The notes under the pieces are model-generated. The model was not told the DNA's origin. It saw nothing but the letters and a program-made list of their open reading frames with translations, and did not search any database. DNA of 64,000 nt, from NCBI GenBank assembly GCA_000711775.1, contig ARYC01018606.1:1-64000 (forward strand). The letters run 5' to 3'. This DNA is from Oxytricha trifallax. Its lineage: Eukaryota; Ciliophora; Spirotrichea; Sporadotrichida; Oxytrichidae. Shown here piece after piece: positions 33,872 through 47,200 of the stretch. Within the stretch, counting starts at the first letter, position 1; every line of letters starts with the position of its first letter. The translations under genes were made by a program, and so were the position numbers.

Positions 33872-36800
33872 TCAAAAATTAGAAGTTATGGAGTTGTTAT
33901 GTTTGTTTGAGAGAGGAATATATATTTATTCTATATGTTTAATGGATTGTTATTTATTTTAATAATGTATATTATAATCATTCTATATTTATTTATTAAG
34001 TATTTTTATACATGAAATGCATAGTTCATCGATAATTTGTGAGAAATCAAGGTGTTTAATGATCTCATCAATCCACGATGTGCTCTTCTAGTTTTATATT
34101 TTTTGCAAACTTTGTAGCTCAAACATTAGCTCTTACATAGCCCCACCTTTCCTCTTACTCTGTTAATTCATACTAAAGAAATTTAGATATTTTAAATAAA
34201 GTATATAAATAAAGTATATATCTAGAATTTATTTAATTTATGAATAATTCAAAAGCTGAATGCGCCTGATAGCTTTCCTGAATTATATCATAGATTCTTA
34301 AACACTACGCTTTTAACCTAACTATGCAGTTATAGGTGGTGGATTTATAGCTTTGTCATTGAATATTCTATAGTCTATTTGAGGAAGACCATTCATAAAT
34401 AAGCTTAAAATTTTAATTTAAAATTTCTAGAATTAATATATTAATATTAGTAAATATATGATTCTTCTCAATATAATCCTCCACAATTAACAGGTTTTTA
34501 TCAAATAGCAAACTCCTTTATCTCATTTACCTAAGATATATATTTTTTTATAATAGTTTTATAGGTTCTATATAATTATTTCGATTGAGATATTAGGAAG
34601 ATACTGCAATGATAACAGTTCCCTTGCCAAAAGCAGCTCTACATGAAAATGAATAAGTTTCCTCTTTTATTATATTGTACATTCCTATACATGAACCTCT
34701 TCCAAGAGTATTATAATTGGCACTATATAAATGTTATAATATTTTGGAATTCTATATTATAAATTAGAATGAATAGTATCTAAAACTAGTGGGCATACTC
34801 TATCTTCAATAACAATTTCCACAACACCTTAAAGTATAATGTGTATAAAGTTGCACTCTTACCCAACTTTGAAGATTCTTATTTAAATTCACTAAGTATA
34901 TAAGGTAGTATTTTTGAAGTATAAGTCGATTTCTATATGTTAAATAAAAAAACGAGAATTATAATAGGTTTTAAAGATAATCAGCTATTAAATTAAAAAA
35001 GTTGATATTAGGTTGTAGCGCATCCTCTCTAATCTTATTTATTTTCCACTCATCTCCTTCCACTTTTTGATTATGTGTTTGATTCTGATTACTCCGAATA
35101 GCTTCTGTTTTAGTATGTATTGTATGAACCAGCTCCGTGTTGACATAAATCGGTGAACTATACCTGAGTATCTGTGTGATTTCGAGATATCGTCATTTGA
35201 CACTGAGTTTCCGCTAATAACAGTATACTGTTGAACAGCAGCAAAAACTGTAAAAAATTGTATCGTAAATCGATATTTTTTATTTTACATATAATTTGTT
35301 GCTAAAGGCACACATAAACAACAGTATATTTTCAGATATATTTCATTTTAAGCTAAAATTAAAACATTTCTGAACAAAAAGAATTCTCTAAAGATAAATG
35401 AGTTTTTGCAAAAGCAAAAACATTTTAGCTTAAAATGAAATATATCTGAAAATATACTGTTGTTTATGTGTGCCTTTAGCAACAAATTATATGTAAAATA
35501 AAAAATATCGATTTACGATACAATTTTTTACAGTTTTTGCTGCTGTACAACAGTATACTGTTATTAGCGGAAACTCAGTGTCAAATGACGATATCTCGAA
35601 ATCACACAGATACTCAGGTATAGTTCACCGATTTATGTCAACACGGAGCTGGTTCATACAATACATACTAAAACAGAAGCTATTCGGAGTAATCAGAATC
35701 AAACACATAATCAAAAAGTGGAAGGAGATGAGTGGAAAATAAATAAGATTAGAGAGGATGCGCTACAACCTAATATCAACTTTTTTAATTTAATAGCTGA
35801 TTATCTTTAAAACCTATTATAATTCTCGTTTTTTTATTTAACATATAGAAATCGACTTATACTTCAAAAATACTACCTTATAATGTAAATATAAAATTAA
35901 GATTGTTTAATTGAATTCATAAGTATCTTTCCTGCTTTTGTAATATATTTATTGTAGAAAATTATCAGGTAGATTCTCAAAGTAGCCTATTCTTTTTATT
36001 ACAGCCTATATTAGTTTTATAATTTCTAATTAATTTGAGATTTAGTTTGAATATATTTCTAAAGTTAAAGAGTATATTAATACTACTTACTACAAAATAA
36101 TCTCTTTATTAATCTGTGTATGTCTTTCCTATAATATCCTTTACTTTATTCACTATATTTAACAAGTTCATAATTTATAAAAAGATGCTCATAAGGTTTA
36201 TGTTTTAATTAAAATAAATATTAGGGTATTGCCTCACAATTTGGTCAAAATCCTCCTTATCAAGTCCAGAGCAGGTGCTAAAATTTCTAGATACTATAGT
36301 GGCTGTGCGCTTACATTAATAAACCAGCGCTATTTCGCCAAACATAGTGCCTATTTTAAGTTCCTATATGAAATTCTGGTGGAGAAGCTTCCCTTCCTCG
36401 AAAAGTTTGTTCGTTGCCGCATATGTTTCTCATAACTTTTAAAGATTTTCAATAAAACATTCATTTCATGTGCTAAGAACATTTTTACTATGAAAATACT
36501 TCATAGCAATTGACAAGCTTTTGAAAAATGAACAAATTTACACTTTATTATGTTTTTTACAAAGGGAAAATTATCCCCCCATCTAAATTCTTTTTGTGGT
36601 CTTCGTCCTCAACATAAACAAGCAGTGCTCCTTTTTCTAGAAAATACAAATTTAATGGGGGATCTCCTTGCTTTATAATTTCATCCTCTGGGAAATACAT
36701 TAAGACTTAAAGTTTCCTAACTATGCACTAAACTAAATCATTTTCTTCATTAAATGCATCGATTTAGCTCACGATTTTTGAAAATTCATGTACCAAAACG

Positions 36801-38345
36801 TTATAACGGATTGATGGTGATAAAGATCCTAAAAATTGATCTAATTCTGACTAGTTATAATTGAAATATAAAATAAAGTAGAACTTTTGTAATTTGAAAA
36901 TGAATTAAAATTTAGTCTTTTATTGTATTCTTAGAAGCTTGAGTGGAATATACGTAGTCTTTAATATGTAATTGCATTTTCTTTGGTAATCTCAAGTTTT
37001 TCATGGCTGTATTAATCTAATCAACTTAATACTAGAAATTTTACTCTTTCTATGATAGCAATGTTATTAAAACTGCAAGCTCTCCAAAAATATTCGCATT
37101 TACTAATGCTCCCATAAATGTTCCAATTCCACAAAGAGAAGCTTATAATTTATATAATAAATATTAATACGTTCAAATATATTTAATCATAAAATGTAGA
37201 TCTTGGCTGAATATCATTTCCTGTAAGTAATACAACCGCTTAATGCAAACACACTAAATATTGAGAAGAATGATCCATAGTGTAAATTTCATAGTAGTCA
37301 TGACCTGCTAACTAGGAGAGATAAGGTATCCATATTTTATCCTAAATTACAACGTACCACCAGAGACATGCGAAACAGTGGACATATACCATCAAAAAGA
37401 AAAAGAGTTTGAACAATTTCAAGAACTAAAATTGTTTATTAATAGAACTAAATACTTACAGCTTTGGTTTGCTCGCTAACATTTAGTGCGGTAATAATTC
37501 TGTTAAGTCTTAGTACTCTGCCAAGCTTCATTAGTCCAAACATCTAAAATTCTTTGACTTTTACACTTGACACTACCTATTATAAGTATAAATATCTTCA
37601 ATAATTATACCCCAATAACCTCATCTAGAGGTAGAGATGCGATTAAATCAATCCAAAACCTCCCTTTCAATTGTTCTTTTAGAATAGCTTTAGGCGTATT
37701 TACTTCTTCTCCTGTTTTTTGATTAATATAGATTGTCCTGCAATTTATTATCAAGTCAAGCAGAAATACAAAGTCCACGATATAGTTGATTGTAACAAAG
37801 TACCATTCTTCGAACACAGGTGGTGTAAAAGATACTCCATAAGGAATAGTAAAGCAATTAAATACTGCTAAAATCATGATGAAAATATCCCATTTAGATT
37901 TATAGGGGTCATTCATAGAGAGTAACCATTATTATCTAGCATCTTAAACTTTAGCTTGAACTCGTTTTTACTTCTCAATTTCATCATTTAGGACTTTGGA
38001 TTTTAAATTTTCTTAAATTTGCTCCTTCCCTTATTTCCCATTTTACATACGTTTTTTCATTAAACCTTAGTCTGTGCCCTATCTTTATTGTTTCTCTCAA
38101 CTATATTAGTTAAATTTTATATATGCTTTAAGTATTTGGTAATTTATATAAATTCTTACTTCTAAGTGACTACTTGTGGAGGTCCACTTCTAATAATTTC
38201 TAAATCGTCAGCATCTAAATGCTATTCTTGATTTCTTGCGCTTAGTAATGTAGGAACATTAGCATCTTGAGGCTTTTAATATTTTTTCCTCATGCCACGA
38301 GCACTGCCTTCGCTTTCTTGTGTTTTAGAAGCAGTTTGGTTTTAT
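33872..38345 (-). CDS. Cyclic-nucleotide-gated/HCN-type cation channel with two cNMP-binding domains
   Basis: A voltage-gated-like cation channel regulated by cyclic nucleotides, in the plasma or ciliary membrane. Order on the minus strand: disordered acidic N-terminus (38340-38170), basic coiled linker (38110), S1-S2 (MNDPYKSKWDIFIMILAVFN, 37916), S4 (GLMKLGRVLRLNRII, 37540), S5 and pore (AVVLLTGNDIQPRS, 37230), S6 (GTFMGALVNANIFGELAVL, 37120), C-linker, first CNBD (36790-36230: LKVLMYFPEDEIIKQGD, KIGTMFGEIALVYQCKRTA), then a second CNBD (34890-34580: FKVGQECNFIHIILQGVVE, GMYNIIKEETYSFSCRAAFG) and a Gln-rich tail ending at TGA 33874-33872. The pore has TGNDI where K+ channels have GYGD. A 980-bp palindrome lies between the CNBDs. 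The start is not fixed; an in-frame TGA lies near 38390. Confidence 0.88.
34901..35880. mobile_element. 980-bp near-perfect palindrome with TA flanks
   Basis: Two 458-bp arms (34901-35358 and 35423-35880) are complementary with almost no mismatch around a 64-bp spacer. The ends are TAAGGTAGTATTTTTGAAGT and its complement, with TA on each side (34899-34900, 35881-35882), as for Tc1/mariner-type MITEs. No ORF of note. The arms align with no net indel, which implies a young copy or gene conversion between arms. It sits within the channel gene. Confidence 0.92.
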
Positions 38346-38566
38346 TGCTATAAAAGAAGTTGTTATTGTGAATTGAAAAAGTATCATGAATTCATACCAA
38401 CATAATGAAAGCTGTACTCATTTTTGGATTTTATAATGTTGTAAATTATTAATTTTAAAATGAGCTTCAGGCTTAATAAATTAAGTAGTTTCAATATGTA
38501 TAATACGAGAGAAATTAATTTGCTTTTATTTAACTTGTATAATTTAATAAATAAATCATATTTATA

Positions 38567-39257
38567 ATGGGGGCTTGCGCTGGAAAATCCACAGTAGTAA
38601 AACCACTGACAACATATGAATTGCAAGAAATTGAATAATTAAATAATTAACCACTTTAACCAATCTATTTAAAACAATAAAAAGCTCTGCCTATTTTGGA
38701 GAATGATGCAATTTAAGTAATACAAATCGATCAGAAGTCACTATATTTATTTATGAATACAGCTATGAACTATAAAAATTTTATAAAAAGGGGTAGGTTT
38801 AAAAGTAATTTGTAGTTAATTCACTCTACTCGTAGTAACTTAGGTAACTTAAGCAACAAAAAGGAGATAAAACACTCTAATTAGGCATAAATGATCCTAC
38901 TCACTTAACTTTCAACAATAAAAACTCCAAAGCATATCACATTTTATTACAAATATAATACAAGTTTCATTTAAGTGATATATTTGATTATTTATTAAAG
39001 CAAATGTAAGTGTGTTCACGACATCAGGAGGCACGAAAGTAATTGGACACAATCCAATCAATAAATTTGTTCAAAATGAATAGTATGCTATTGTACCCAA
39101 ACTTAATGATCATAACTAAGTGCAGATGAGAATTGCCAAAATAAGTGATGATAAGAAAAATCAAAATAAAATATACTATGTCACAGCCAATAATATTGTT
39201 ATTATATATTTATATAACAAATATTTTATAGATAATATAATTAAATACTGGAAGTGA
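38567..39257 (+). CDS. Gene K: small protein with N-myristoylation-type start
   Basis: ATG at 38567 gives MGACAGKSTVVKPLTT, a good N-myristoylation/palmitoylation start (Gly2, Cys4). The gene continues QVIQIDQKSLYLFMNTAM, HSTRSNLGNLSNKKEIKHSN and SVFTTSGGTKVIGHNPINKF, and stops at TGA 39255-39257. IESs lie near 38785-38800 and 38940-39000. The GKST after the start is not enough to call a P-loop NTPase. It is divergent from the channel gene. Function unknown. Confidence 0.7.
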
Positions 39258-39468
39258 TCTATTAACAAGATGAAAAGATTAATAAATAAATCTAAAAATA
39301 TTATTTCTTAAAGTTTTGGCTATAAAATGGCTAATCCAATTTGTATGAGTAACTCCATAGATTTATTTTAATTTATTTCATTTATGCAATATTTATTGGT
39401 AATTTGTATTGGATTATTGATTTAATCAATTGAACATTTTAAAATATCAATAAATTTTATAAATTAAA

Positions 39469-39720
39469 TCATAATTTTGAAATTGGGTTAATTTGTGGTG
39501 TCCTCTAATTATCCTAAAACCCCATTACTTTCTTAACAGTTTCAAAGGTTTCTCTATTGTTAAATTCTTCCTCCCAATCAATTTTATACATTAAATTCTC
39601 TATGTGATCCAGAGCCTCATTTTACTAGATTACTTGATCTTTTATTTATAATGTAGCCTCTTCTGTTTTATTTAGCATTCCTTCATCGATAATACAATAA
39701 ATAAATTTGATTAATTGAAA
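39469..39720 (-). CDS. Gene L: short helical protein
   Basis: An open minus-strand block ending at TGA 39471-39469: MLNKTEEATLQIKDQVIQQN, then LDHIENLMYKIDWEEEFNNR and a tail DNQRTPQINPISKL. It is helical and acidic, and could be the C-terminal MDS of a larger gene or a small gene of 70-80 codons. Upstream sequence is AT-rich with no clear second MDS before the Rab gene start at 39810, with which it is divergent. Confidence 0.6.
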
Positions 39721-39809
39721 TAAAACATTAATTCAACACTTGATGCAAGAGAAAGTGGATGTAAATAAAATAATAATAAAAATATCAATAATTTGCAAAA
39801 TATCAATTA

Positions 39810-40772
<963 letters not shown>

Positions 40773-41632
40773 GTGAAACTATTCAATTTAATTTGTATGA
40801 GTGGGAAATAATCAAATATCGTAAATATTATTCTAAACTATTTAAACATGAAATCATATGAAATCTGACATTACTTAAATCAATATTACCTTTCATTTCT
40901 TTGTTACAGATGTGTGATATAGCAAAATTGGATGAATGATAAATTAATTAAAATGATTAAGTTGTATATTCTTATTATCATATCTCATTTGATTACGATT
41001 TGATCTCTTAATTCCTATATTTATTAATTGAAAGTTTCTTAGCCTATCTAATTATGCTAAAAACAGTTGCAAAAGCTATAAGTTACTTTGCTAGTTGCAT
41101 AACTTAGCAAATTATGCAGTTTTGGTGATCATACATTATTTGCATTCGTAAGTTGTGCTCTCTGTATCTTATCGCATCTTCGTTCCAATTAAACATAATT
41201 CAATTATAAATAATAAAAATAAGATTATATATATTATATAAGCAAACAAATAAGTGCAAAGTTTATTATAGTGGGAGGAGAGTTGATAAGTATAGTTGTT
41301 GATAAATTTTCTAATGAAATTTAAAATATCTGTTTCTTAAATATATCAAAATATAAAATATTTAGGAAATAATAATTGCAAAATAATATGCCTTAATTAT
41401 ATGAAAATGATAGTGTTTAAAAGATTATTTTATTTAAGGAATTAATCAAAAAATAAAGTCTACTTAATTTATATTAATCTTATTTATTAAAAAAGAAATG
41501 AGCATTGAAAATAGTCTAGTTTACAATGCTTTTTCATATAATTTTTTACACACAAATTTTAATAAGACTTGAATTGAAAAATTCATTAAAAGATTATTAA
41601 AATTACAAACTAGTATTTTTAAATAATTTTTT
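40773..41632. other. AT-rich intergenic region
   Basis: No gene seen. It separates the convergent Rab and thioredoxin-fold genes. Confidence 0.5.
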
Positions 41633-44067
41633 TCAATTATATTCATTTTAAAATACATTCAAAAAGCATTTAATTGAATTACATTTTTTCTGAATATTTT
41701 CTTCTTCATAAATAGTATTTATATTTCTTCTATAAGGCTCAATTACTTTTTCATTAGTAGGAGAGTAATAAAATATTGCTAATGCTTTAGCTTTACTACT
41801 ATTCTTTATAAATTTCACATTCATTATTCTGTACTTTAAAAAATTAAAATTTCATCTTTAAAAAAAATTTTTTAATATAAAAATAGTATTCTTAAAACCA
41901 AAAGTGAATTAAAGATTTGGCATTTCAGATGGGTCATATACAAAGAAAACAAAGTCATCTTGTGATTTTATAGCAGCATTTTCATAAGTTAACATTATCT
42001 TTCGATAGTCTGGATCAATTAATCCTCAAAAATATTAAAATAATATAGATTTTTCAATTTGTAATTAAAAAAAACATATGAAAAAGAGATAAATAATTTT
42101 AAAAGATGTTATATTCAGAATTTATTAATATTAACAAATTTGAGCTTATAATCTTACGAATTTTTATTGTATTAAAAACAGTAAAAAATATTAATTAAAA
42201 TTTTATTAAAAAATTGAATTGAAAGAATAACCTTTTTGATAGATTTAGATCCCATTAATACTTTAAGCTCGTTAGCCGGATTAATTTCATTAACAACATC
42301 CCAATCTGTATATCTCTTAACAACACTTATAAATTCCTATTATTCAAATTATTTCAAATTTATTGGCTTAAATTTCTCTAATTTACTATGTTTGCTTCTC
42401 AATATTATCAAATTAAATTATTAGACAGTCTCATATTCGTTGTATATCTCACTTTCTTACTTAAATCCTACTAATTTATCAAAATTCTAAAAATCATAAT
42501 TTTATAGTAAATCCGAAAATTTCTCTCTTGAACTTCTAAGATTATTAAAATCTTATTCAGTTTTGTCAACGTTTTTTAAAAATGAGAGATTTTCTTGTTT
42601 TAATTTTAAGTTTTATTAAGGGGATTCGATGAAAATATCTACCAAACTATCGAAATAAAAGGTGATATTTTTATTGTGAATGCCGAAATGTAATCGTGGT
42701 TCTTTTTATTTATATTTTTTGCATATTTAAGTAAATACTTCTAATTCTTTGTCATCTTGACCTATGTATAATACAAGACTTTCTTTAAAAAATATAATAA
42801 TAATTAAATGAACAACTTTCATATTCGAGAATCATTGAATCGTAGAATTCTTTGACGTTAATTGGTTAATCAAATTGAATTGGGGTATTGCTTATTTTAT
42901 AATTAAGCCACTCCTTCATGAATGTATAATTGCTTATTTCTCCTTTGAACGTATAAATTAAAAGAGATAGAGTTTAATTTAAATTTTCAATAAAATATTC
43001 AACCAAAATTTATTTTAAAGTATAATGTTCTTTATCTTTAATTACTAACCATAGTAGTGATTAATTTAGTTTAATTGAATACTTTTTGTAACAAAAGCTT
43101 GGATCTTGATTTATATCTACTTTGATAATTGAAAATTATGACTGCTTCTACTAAGTGTGATAAATTTATTTGTAAGTTTATATTTATATGTAAAAGTTTT
43201 GAATAAAATTAAAAAAATTAATGATTGCCATCTTGTACATTCGATTAATAATATTCTTGTTAAATTCTTTCCAAATTGTCTTAAATTTATAGATCTGATG
43301 AATGATTTAAAATCAAATAAATTTAACATATCACTGTTTAATACTAAAATCAAACCATCAATCTTAGTCGTGACGTAGACGTATCTGAGTGACTTGACGT
43401 GGCAAATTAGCGCGGCACGTGGCAGTCCTGAAGTAGAAAACTCCGAAAAAACCAATCTCGCTATCACCTAGTCTCCTCCCGAAATCAAGATGTCTGGTTA
43501 CAACCCGGACAGAGCTTGCAAGATTCAACCAGGAACAGAAGTTGTAGAAAAACGCTTACCGGTCCCACCGCTGCTGGGAAACGTAATCCCTGTCCTTTCG
43601 CTGTGGTAGCTTCAGTACCCTAACCCGGTGTGGGAGAAAAATCCTTATCGTTGGCTTCAATGGTTTTCGTCTTCTCACTTTTGGAGGCAGAGCGTACCTC
43701 CATCCTGCTCCCTATTACCTAGGAAACTGAACTCAAGCCAGTAGACTCATCTAATGCAGGGAAATCTTAGGATCCAGCTCACTCGGGAGTGTACGCTGAC
43801 AGATTGAACCCCGCCGACTGGTCCCTCATGCGTTGCGCCCAGCAACCCCATACCTGCCCTCGGTAGGCCTTAGTGTAGTAGAAAGCTCTATTAGAAAGTC
43901 CCAAGTGGTTGGTACCACCTAGCAATTAACTTTCTAATTTAATAATTTATAGATCTAAATGCTGATTTATTTATTTTTTATTATAAAAATAAGCCAGAGT
44001 GAAATATTTGTTACTAATCGTCTAATTTGCTGTAATATTGTACTCTTGAATTAATTGAGATTCGCAT
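41633..44067 (-). CDS. Gene N: thioredoxin-fold (PDI-like) protein without CxxC
   Basis: Reads from ATG 44067 (MRISINSRVQYYSKLDD) to TGA 41635-41633. The pattern is that of PDI-family thioredoxin domains: an N-terminal block (NLRQFGKNLTRILLIECTRW), KVDINQDPSFCYKKYSIKL, YTFKGEISNYTFMKEWL, then LVLYIGQDDKELEVF, a coiled middle (42640-42240), RYTDWDVVNEINPANELKVL and C-terminal DFVFFVYDPSEMPN and ALAIFYYSPTNEKVIEPYRR. The CxxC active sites are replaced (SPTN, DPSE), so redox catalysis is unlikely; a lumenal binding role is an inference. A GC-rich 660-bp IES with a 13-bp direct repeat lies between the first two blocks; others lie near 42010-42230 and 42720-42830. Confidence 0.7.
43297..43956. other. 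GC-rich 660-bp IES or insertion with 13-bp direct repeats
   Basis: AATTTATAGATCT occurs at 43284-43296 and 43944-43956. Joining through one copy keeps the gene N frame (NKSAFRSINLRQFGKN). Inside, 43370-43925 is about half G+C, unlike any neighbouring IES. The minus strand holds one frame of ~75 codons from near 43710 (starting MEVRSASKSEKTKT), with one TAG. The repeat may be a long pointer or the target duplication of a retroposon; the content is not recognised. Confidence 0.75.
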
Positions 44068-44230
44068 GTTATAAAAGAAATATTTGAAAGACCTATAATC
44101 AGTATAATTATTAGTGAGAATTATAATTGACTTTTGGTGAACATTTTATATTATATTTAGTTATTTATTTTCAAATTTTCAAATTTAAAATATAAAGTGT
44201 TATATTAGTTTGATAAGAATAAAAATAAGA

Positions 44231-47200
44231 ATGTTTTCAATATTTCAATCTCGTGGGAGTAACAGTTTAAAAGGTTCACGTCTTTCTGTAAAGAGTATAT
44301 AAGAAGAAGATGAAGATGGACTGTAGGAATCTAGAGGTTCAGGGGTATCGGATACAAACGAAATTCAAAACCCCAAAACCCCTGAAGTTGTTTGATTGAG
44401 TTTTTGATTGATGAAAGTAGACTATTAACGCATGCTTTATTAGGGTTTTAATAGGTTTATGTAGGGGTTTAGGGTTATAATGTAATATAAATTAGTGTGT
44501 AATGCAAGTGTTTTATTTTTATTATTCACTCAAATTGTACTTTAGCATCATGAGGCAGTTTTCTAAACTTTATCTCTCCTATCCAACTTACAATTTAGTC
44601 TATTGTATAGTCAGCTCTGTGATTAGGCTTAATTATTATTTACTCAGCCATATCTTTCATTCTACCTTTTATCTTATTCTAGTCTAGATAATGCTGTATT
44701 CTCTGTTTTGAATCTTTCTCTCTTTTGCACTATAGTAATCATTTCTTGCCATATCGCATTCACAAATAATTGCTGCTAGAGACCATATATCCCACTTAAT
44801 ATCACAATCTCTCCAGTCCTCTCTTTCTGAAAAGTATCCAGGAGTACCATACACGTTGCCAAGTCCTGAAGCTTCAACTCTCTATGATCTATTGAAATCA
44901 TTATTACTACCCTGAGAGGAGAAAAGTCAAGCATTATATTCTCAGGCTTCAAATCTCTATGAACATATCCAAGAATATGCAGCTCCTCAATGCCTTTGCA
45001 AACATTTGTAAGAATAAAAGGTAACTACTTTGGTATCCTTTAATCTTAAATGTAGTCTCTTAATGTCATTTAATATAGAGAAAGACGAAAAGCTACATGA
45101 TCTTGAGCAAGCAGAATAGCATCGAGCTTTATTATAAATCTGCACTATCTATATCTTGACTTCGTAGTGCTTGGTATTCATTTACGAATTCCATTTGATA
45201 CTTGTCATCGCATTTGAAGTAATTGAACGGAAAATCTTGTATGCGAACTACTTATCTGTTATGACTTTCTTCTCAAATTTATCCTCAAAGATAAGATAAC
45301 TTTCTTTACACTCTTTAAGGTCAATTATATTCAATATTGGAAGTTTAAGTGCATGCATCTAAAGAGTGATTTTTACTATCTCTGAGGCTGGGAAGTTTCT
45401 ACTGCTTTAATAAGTTAATTTTCTTTCTTACTCTTTGTTCCAAAGTTTCTAAAGGGTCTCTTGGCTTTCTTTTTTAAGGAAGACTCACCAGTCTCTGGAT
45501 CTATTACTTCAAACTTATTGCCATGATGGTTTTATAGATGAACTTTTAGATCTCTTGAATGATTGTATTATTTATTGCAGTAAGGGCAGAAATATTTTCC
45601 ATCTATCTTATCATGCTTAAGATAGAGCTTGGGCTTGTTAGAATGCTGCTCTAAGATATGACGCTTAAGAGCAGATTTATAAGTGAAGTTCATCTCACAC
45701 TCCTCACATAAATGTAATGCTTTTATTTCTTTTTTCTCTTCTTCCTCTTCAACCATTTTCATTGGAACTTCGCATTAAATTTCTTAGCTCTGCATTTCTA
45801 TTTAACAACTGAATTGCTATTCAAAGTCTGATACCTAAAGTTAAAAAATTTCAGGCTCGTACTAGGTAGAGGCATCGCAAGTCTCAATTTTCTTTTGATT
45901 CATGAAAGAAAACTTTTGCTGGCTAATGCCAAGCAATGCCGCTTTTCTAAGTAAGTTACCGCTCATTTTATAAATACTATTAATAATTATTCAAGCTATT
46001 TAAATTCTACCTTCATACAAGAGTAAGAGTATATTCTCAAAGGTTTAGAGAGATTTAATGAGAACAGAGTACGAGACATTAGTTTTATATTTCTTAGATT
46101 TAGTGATAATTTATAAACTAATTCATCCATTTTATTCATTAAAATGCACCTAAATGTGTTTTGTGAAGTTAGGTGGTGCTCCTAAAGCTGATCTTGTAAA
46201 TTTAGGAGTGGAGATTTTAAAATTTAATTTTTTTAATGTACCTCCTAATACGGTTTTGAACTTTAATATAACCACCTAATTAAGTTTTAAATAAATTAGG
46301 AGCACCACCTAATTAAATTAATTATTATTAGGAGCAATTTAATGGAGAAAGTTTGATAAAAATGGAAGTCAAACTTTGAAACTTGGAGACAGTTCTTCCA
46401 TCTTTCTCTTACTATCTTATTCAGGTTGACCTCCAGTTGATCTCTCTATTTAGTAGTAATATTTTAGTAAGTTTAGAATGGATATCCATAATTTTAAATT
46501 TCATAAACATTTATAGAAAGTGGAAGCAAGATGGAGTCTATGAATGATGCAATTAAGAGAATACAATCTCAAGAATTGATAGGAAAATTTCGAAGTAAAG
46601 AGAACCTTTATAGATATTTGGTATAGCAAGGTAAGTTCCTAAGTAAGATAAATAAATCCATTATAGTTGGATTGTTCTTGCCAACTCAGGAAGGAACAAA
46701 AATATCATTCTTAAAAGCCTTACTAAGTGAAGAGAAATAAGCTTTTAAGACCAATGAAATAAAGATGATTGAGATACCTAACTACCCTGAAATCTCAGTG
46801 ACAAATCTCTATGATGATGCGATGAGTGATCTAGATGTTGCTCTGTACCTACCATCAAAGTTACAACTCTCAAATAAGTTACCAGAGAGAAACTTCTTCT
46901 TTGGAGTTCTTGGAACTCTTAAACCAGAGTACTTAAGTGAAGTAATTTAAGAAGCTCATAAGAAACGCTACAGCATCTCTCCCCCTGAAGAGAAAGAGAA
47001 GCAGGGAATCAAAATCAGTGACTCATGGCTGTAGGAACTGCAGAAGCATCCATTCATCTCAAGTAAACATAGACTTCTAACTTTATAGAAAAACCTGTAC
47101 TGCTATATACTTGATGAAAGAACGCAGCAAATTAAACAGAGAGAGAAAGTCTCAAGTAAAACATGAATTGAGCAAGAGGATCTTCAAAGATTTATAAAAG

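Noticed and set aside
34020-34400. Plus-strand frame resembling a membrane protein
   Set aside because: The minus strand of the same region gives QELMFELQSLQKIQNQK and continues the channel gene after the second CNBD, which is better supported.
36229-36435. 68-codon plus-strand ORF
   Set aside because: The minus strand encodes KIGTMFGEIALVYQCKR, a clear CNBD phosphate-binding cassette.
43157-43378. 73-codon plus-strand ORF
   Set aside because: Antisense to gene N, whose frame runs through it and joins across the 13-bp repeat.
43370-43925. GC-rich island as ribosomal RNA or bacterial contamination
   Set aside because: No rRNA landmark sequence is recognisable and the flanking 13-bp repeats place it precisely within gene N.
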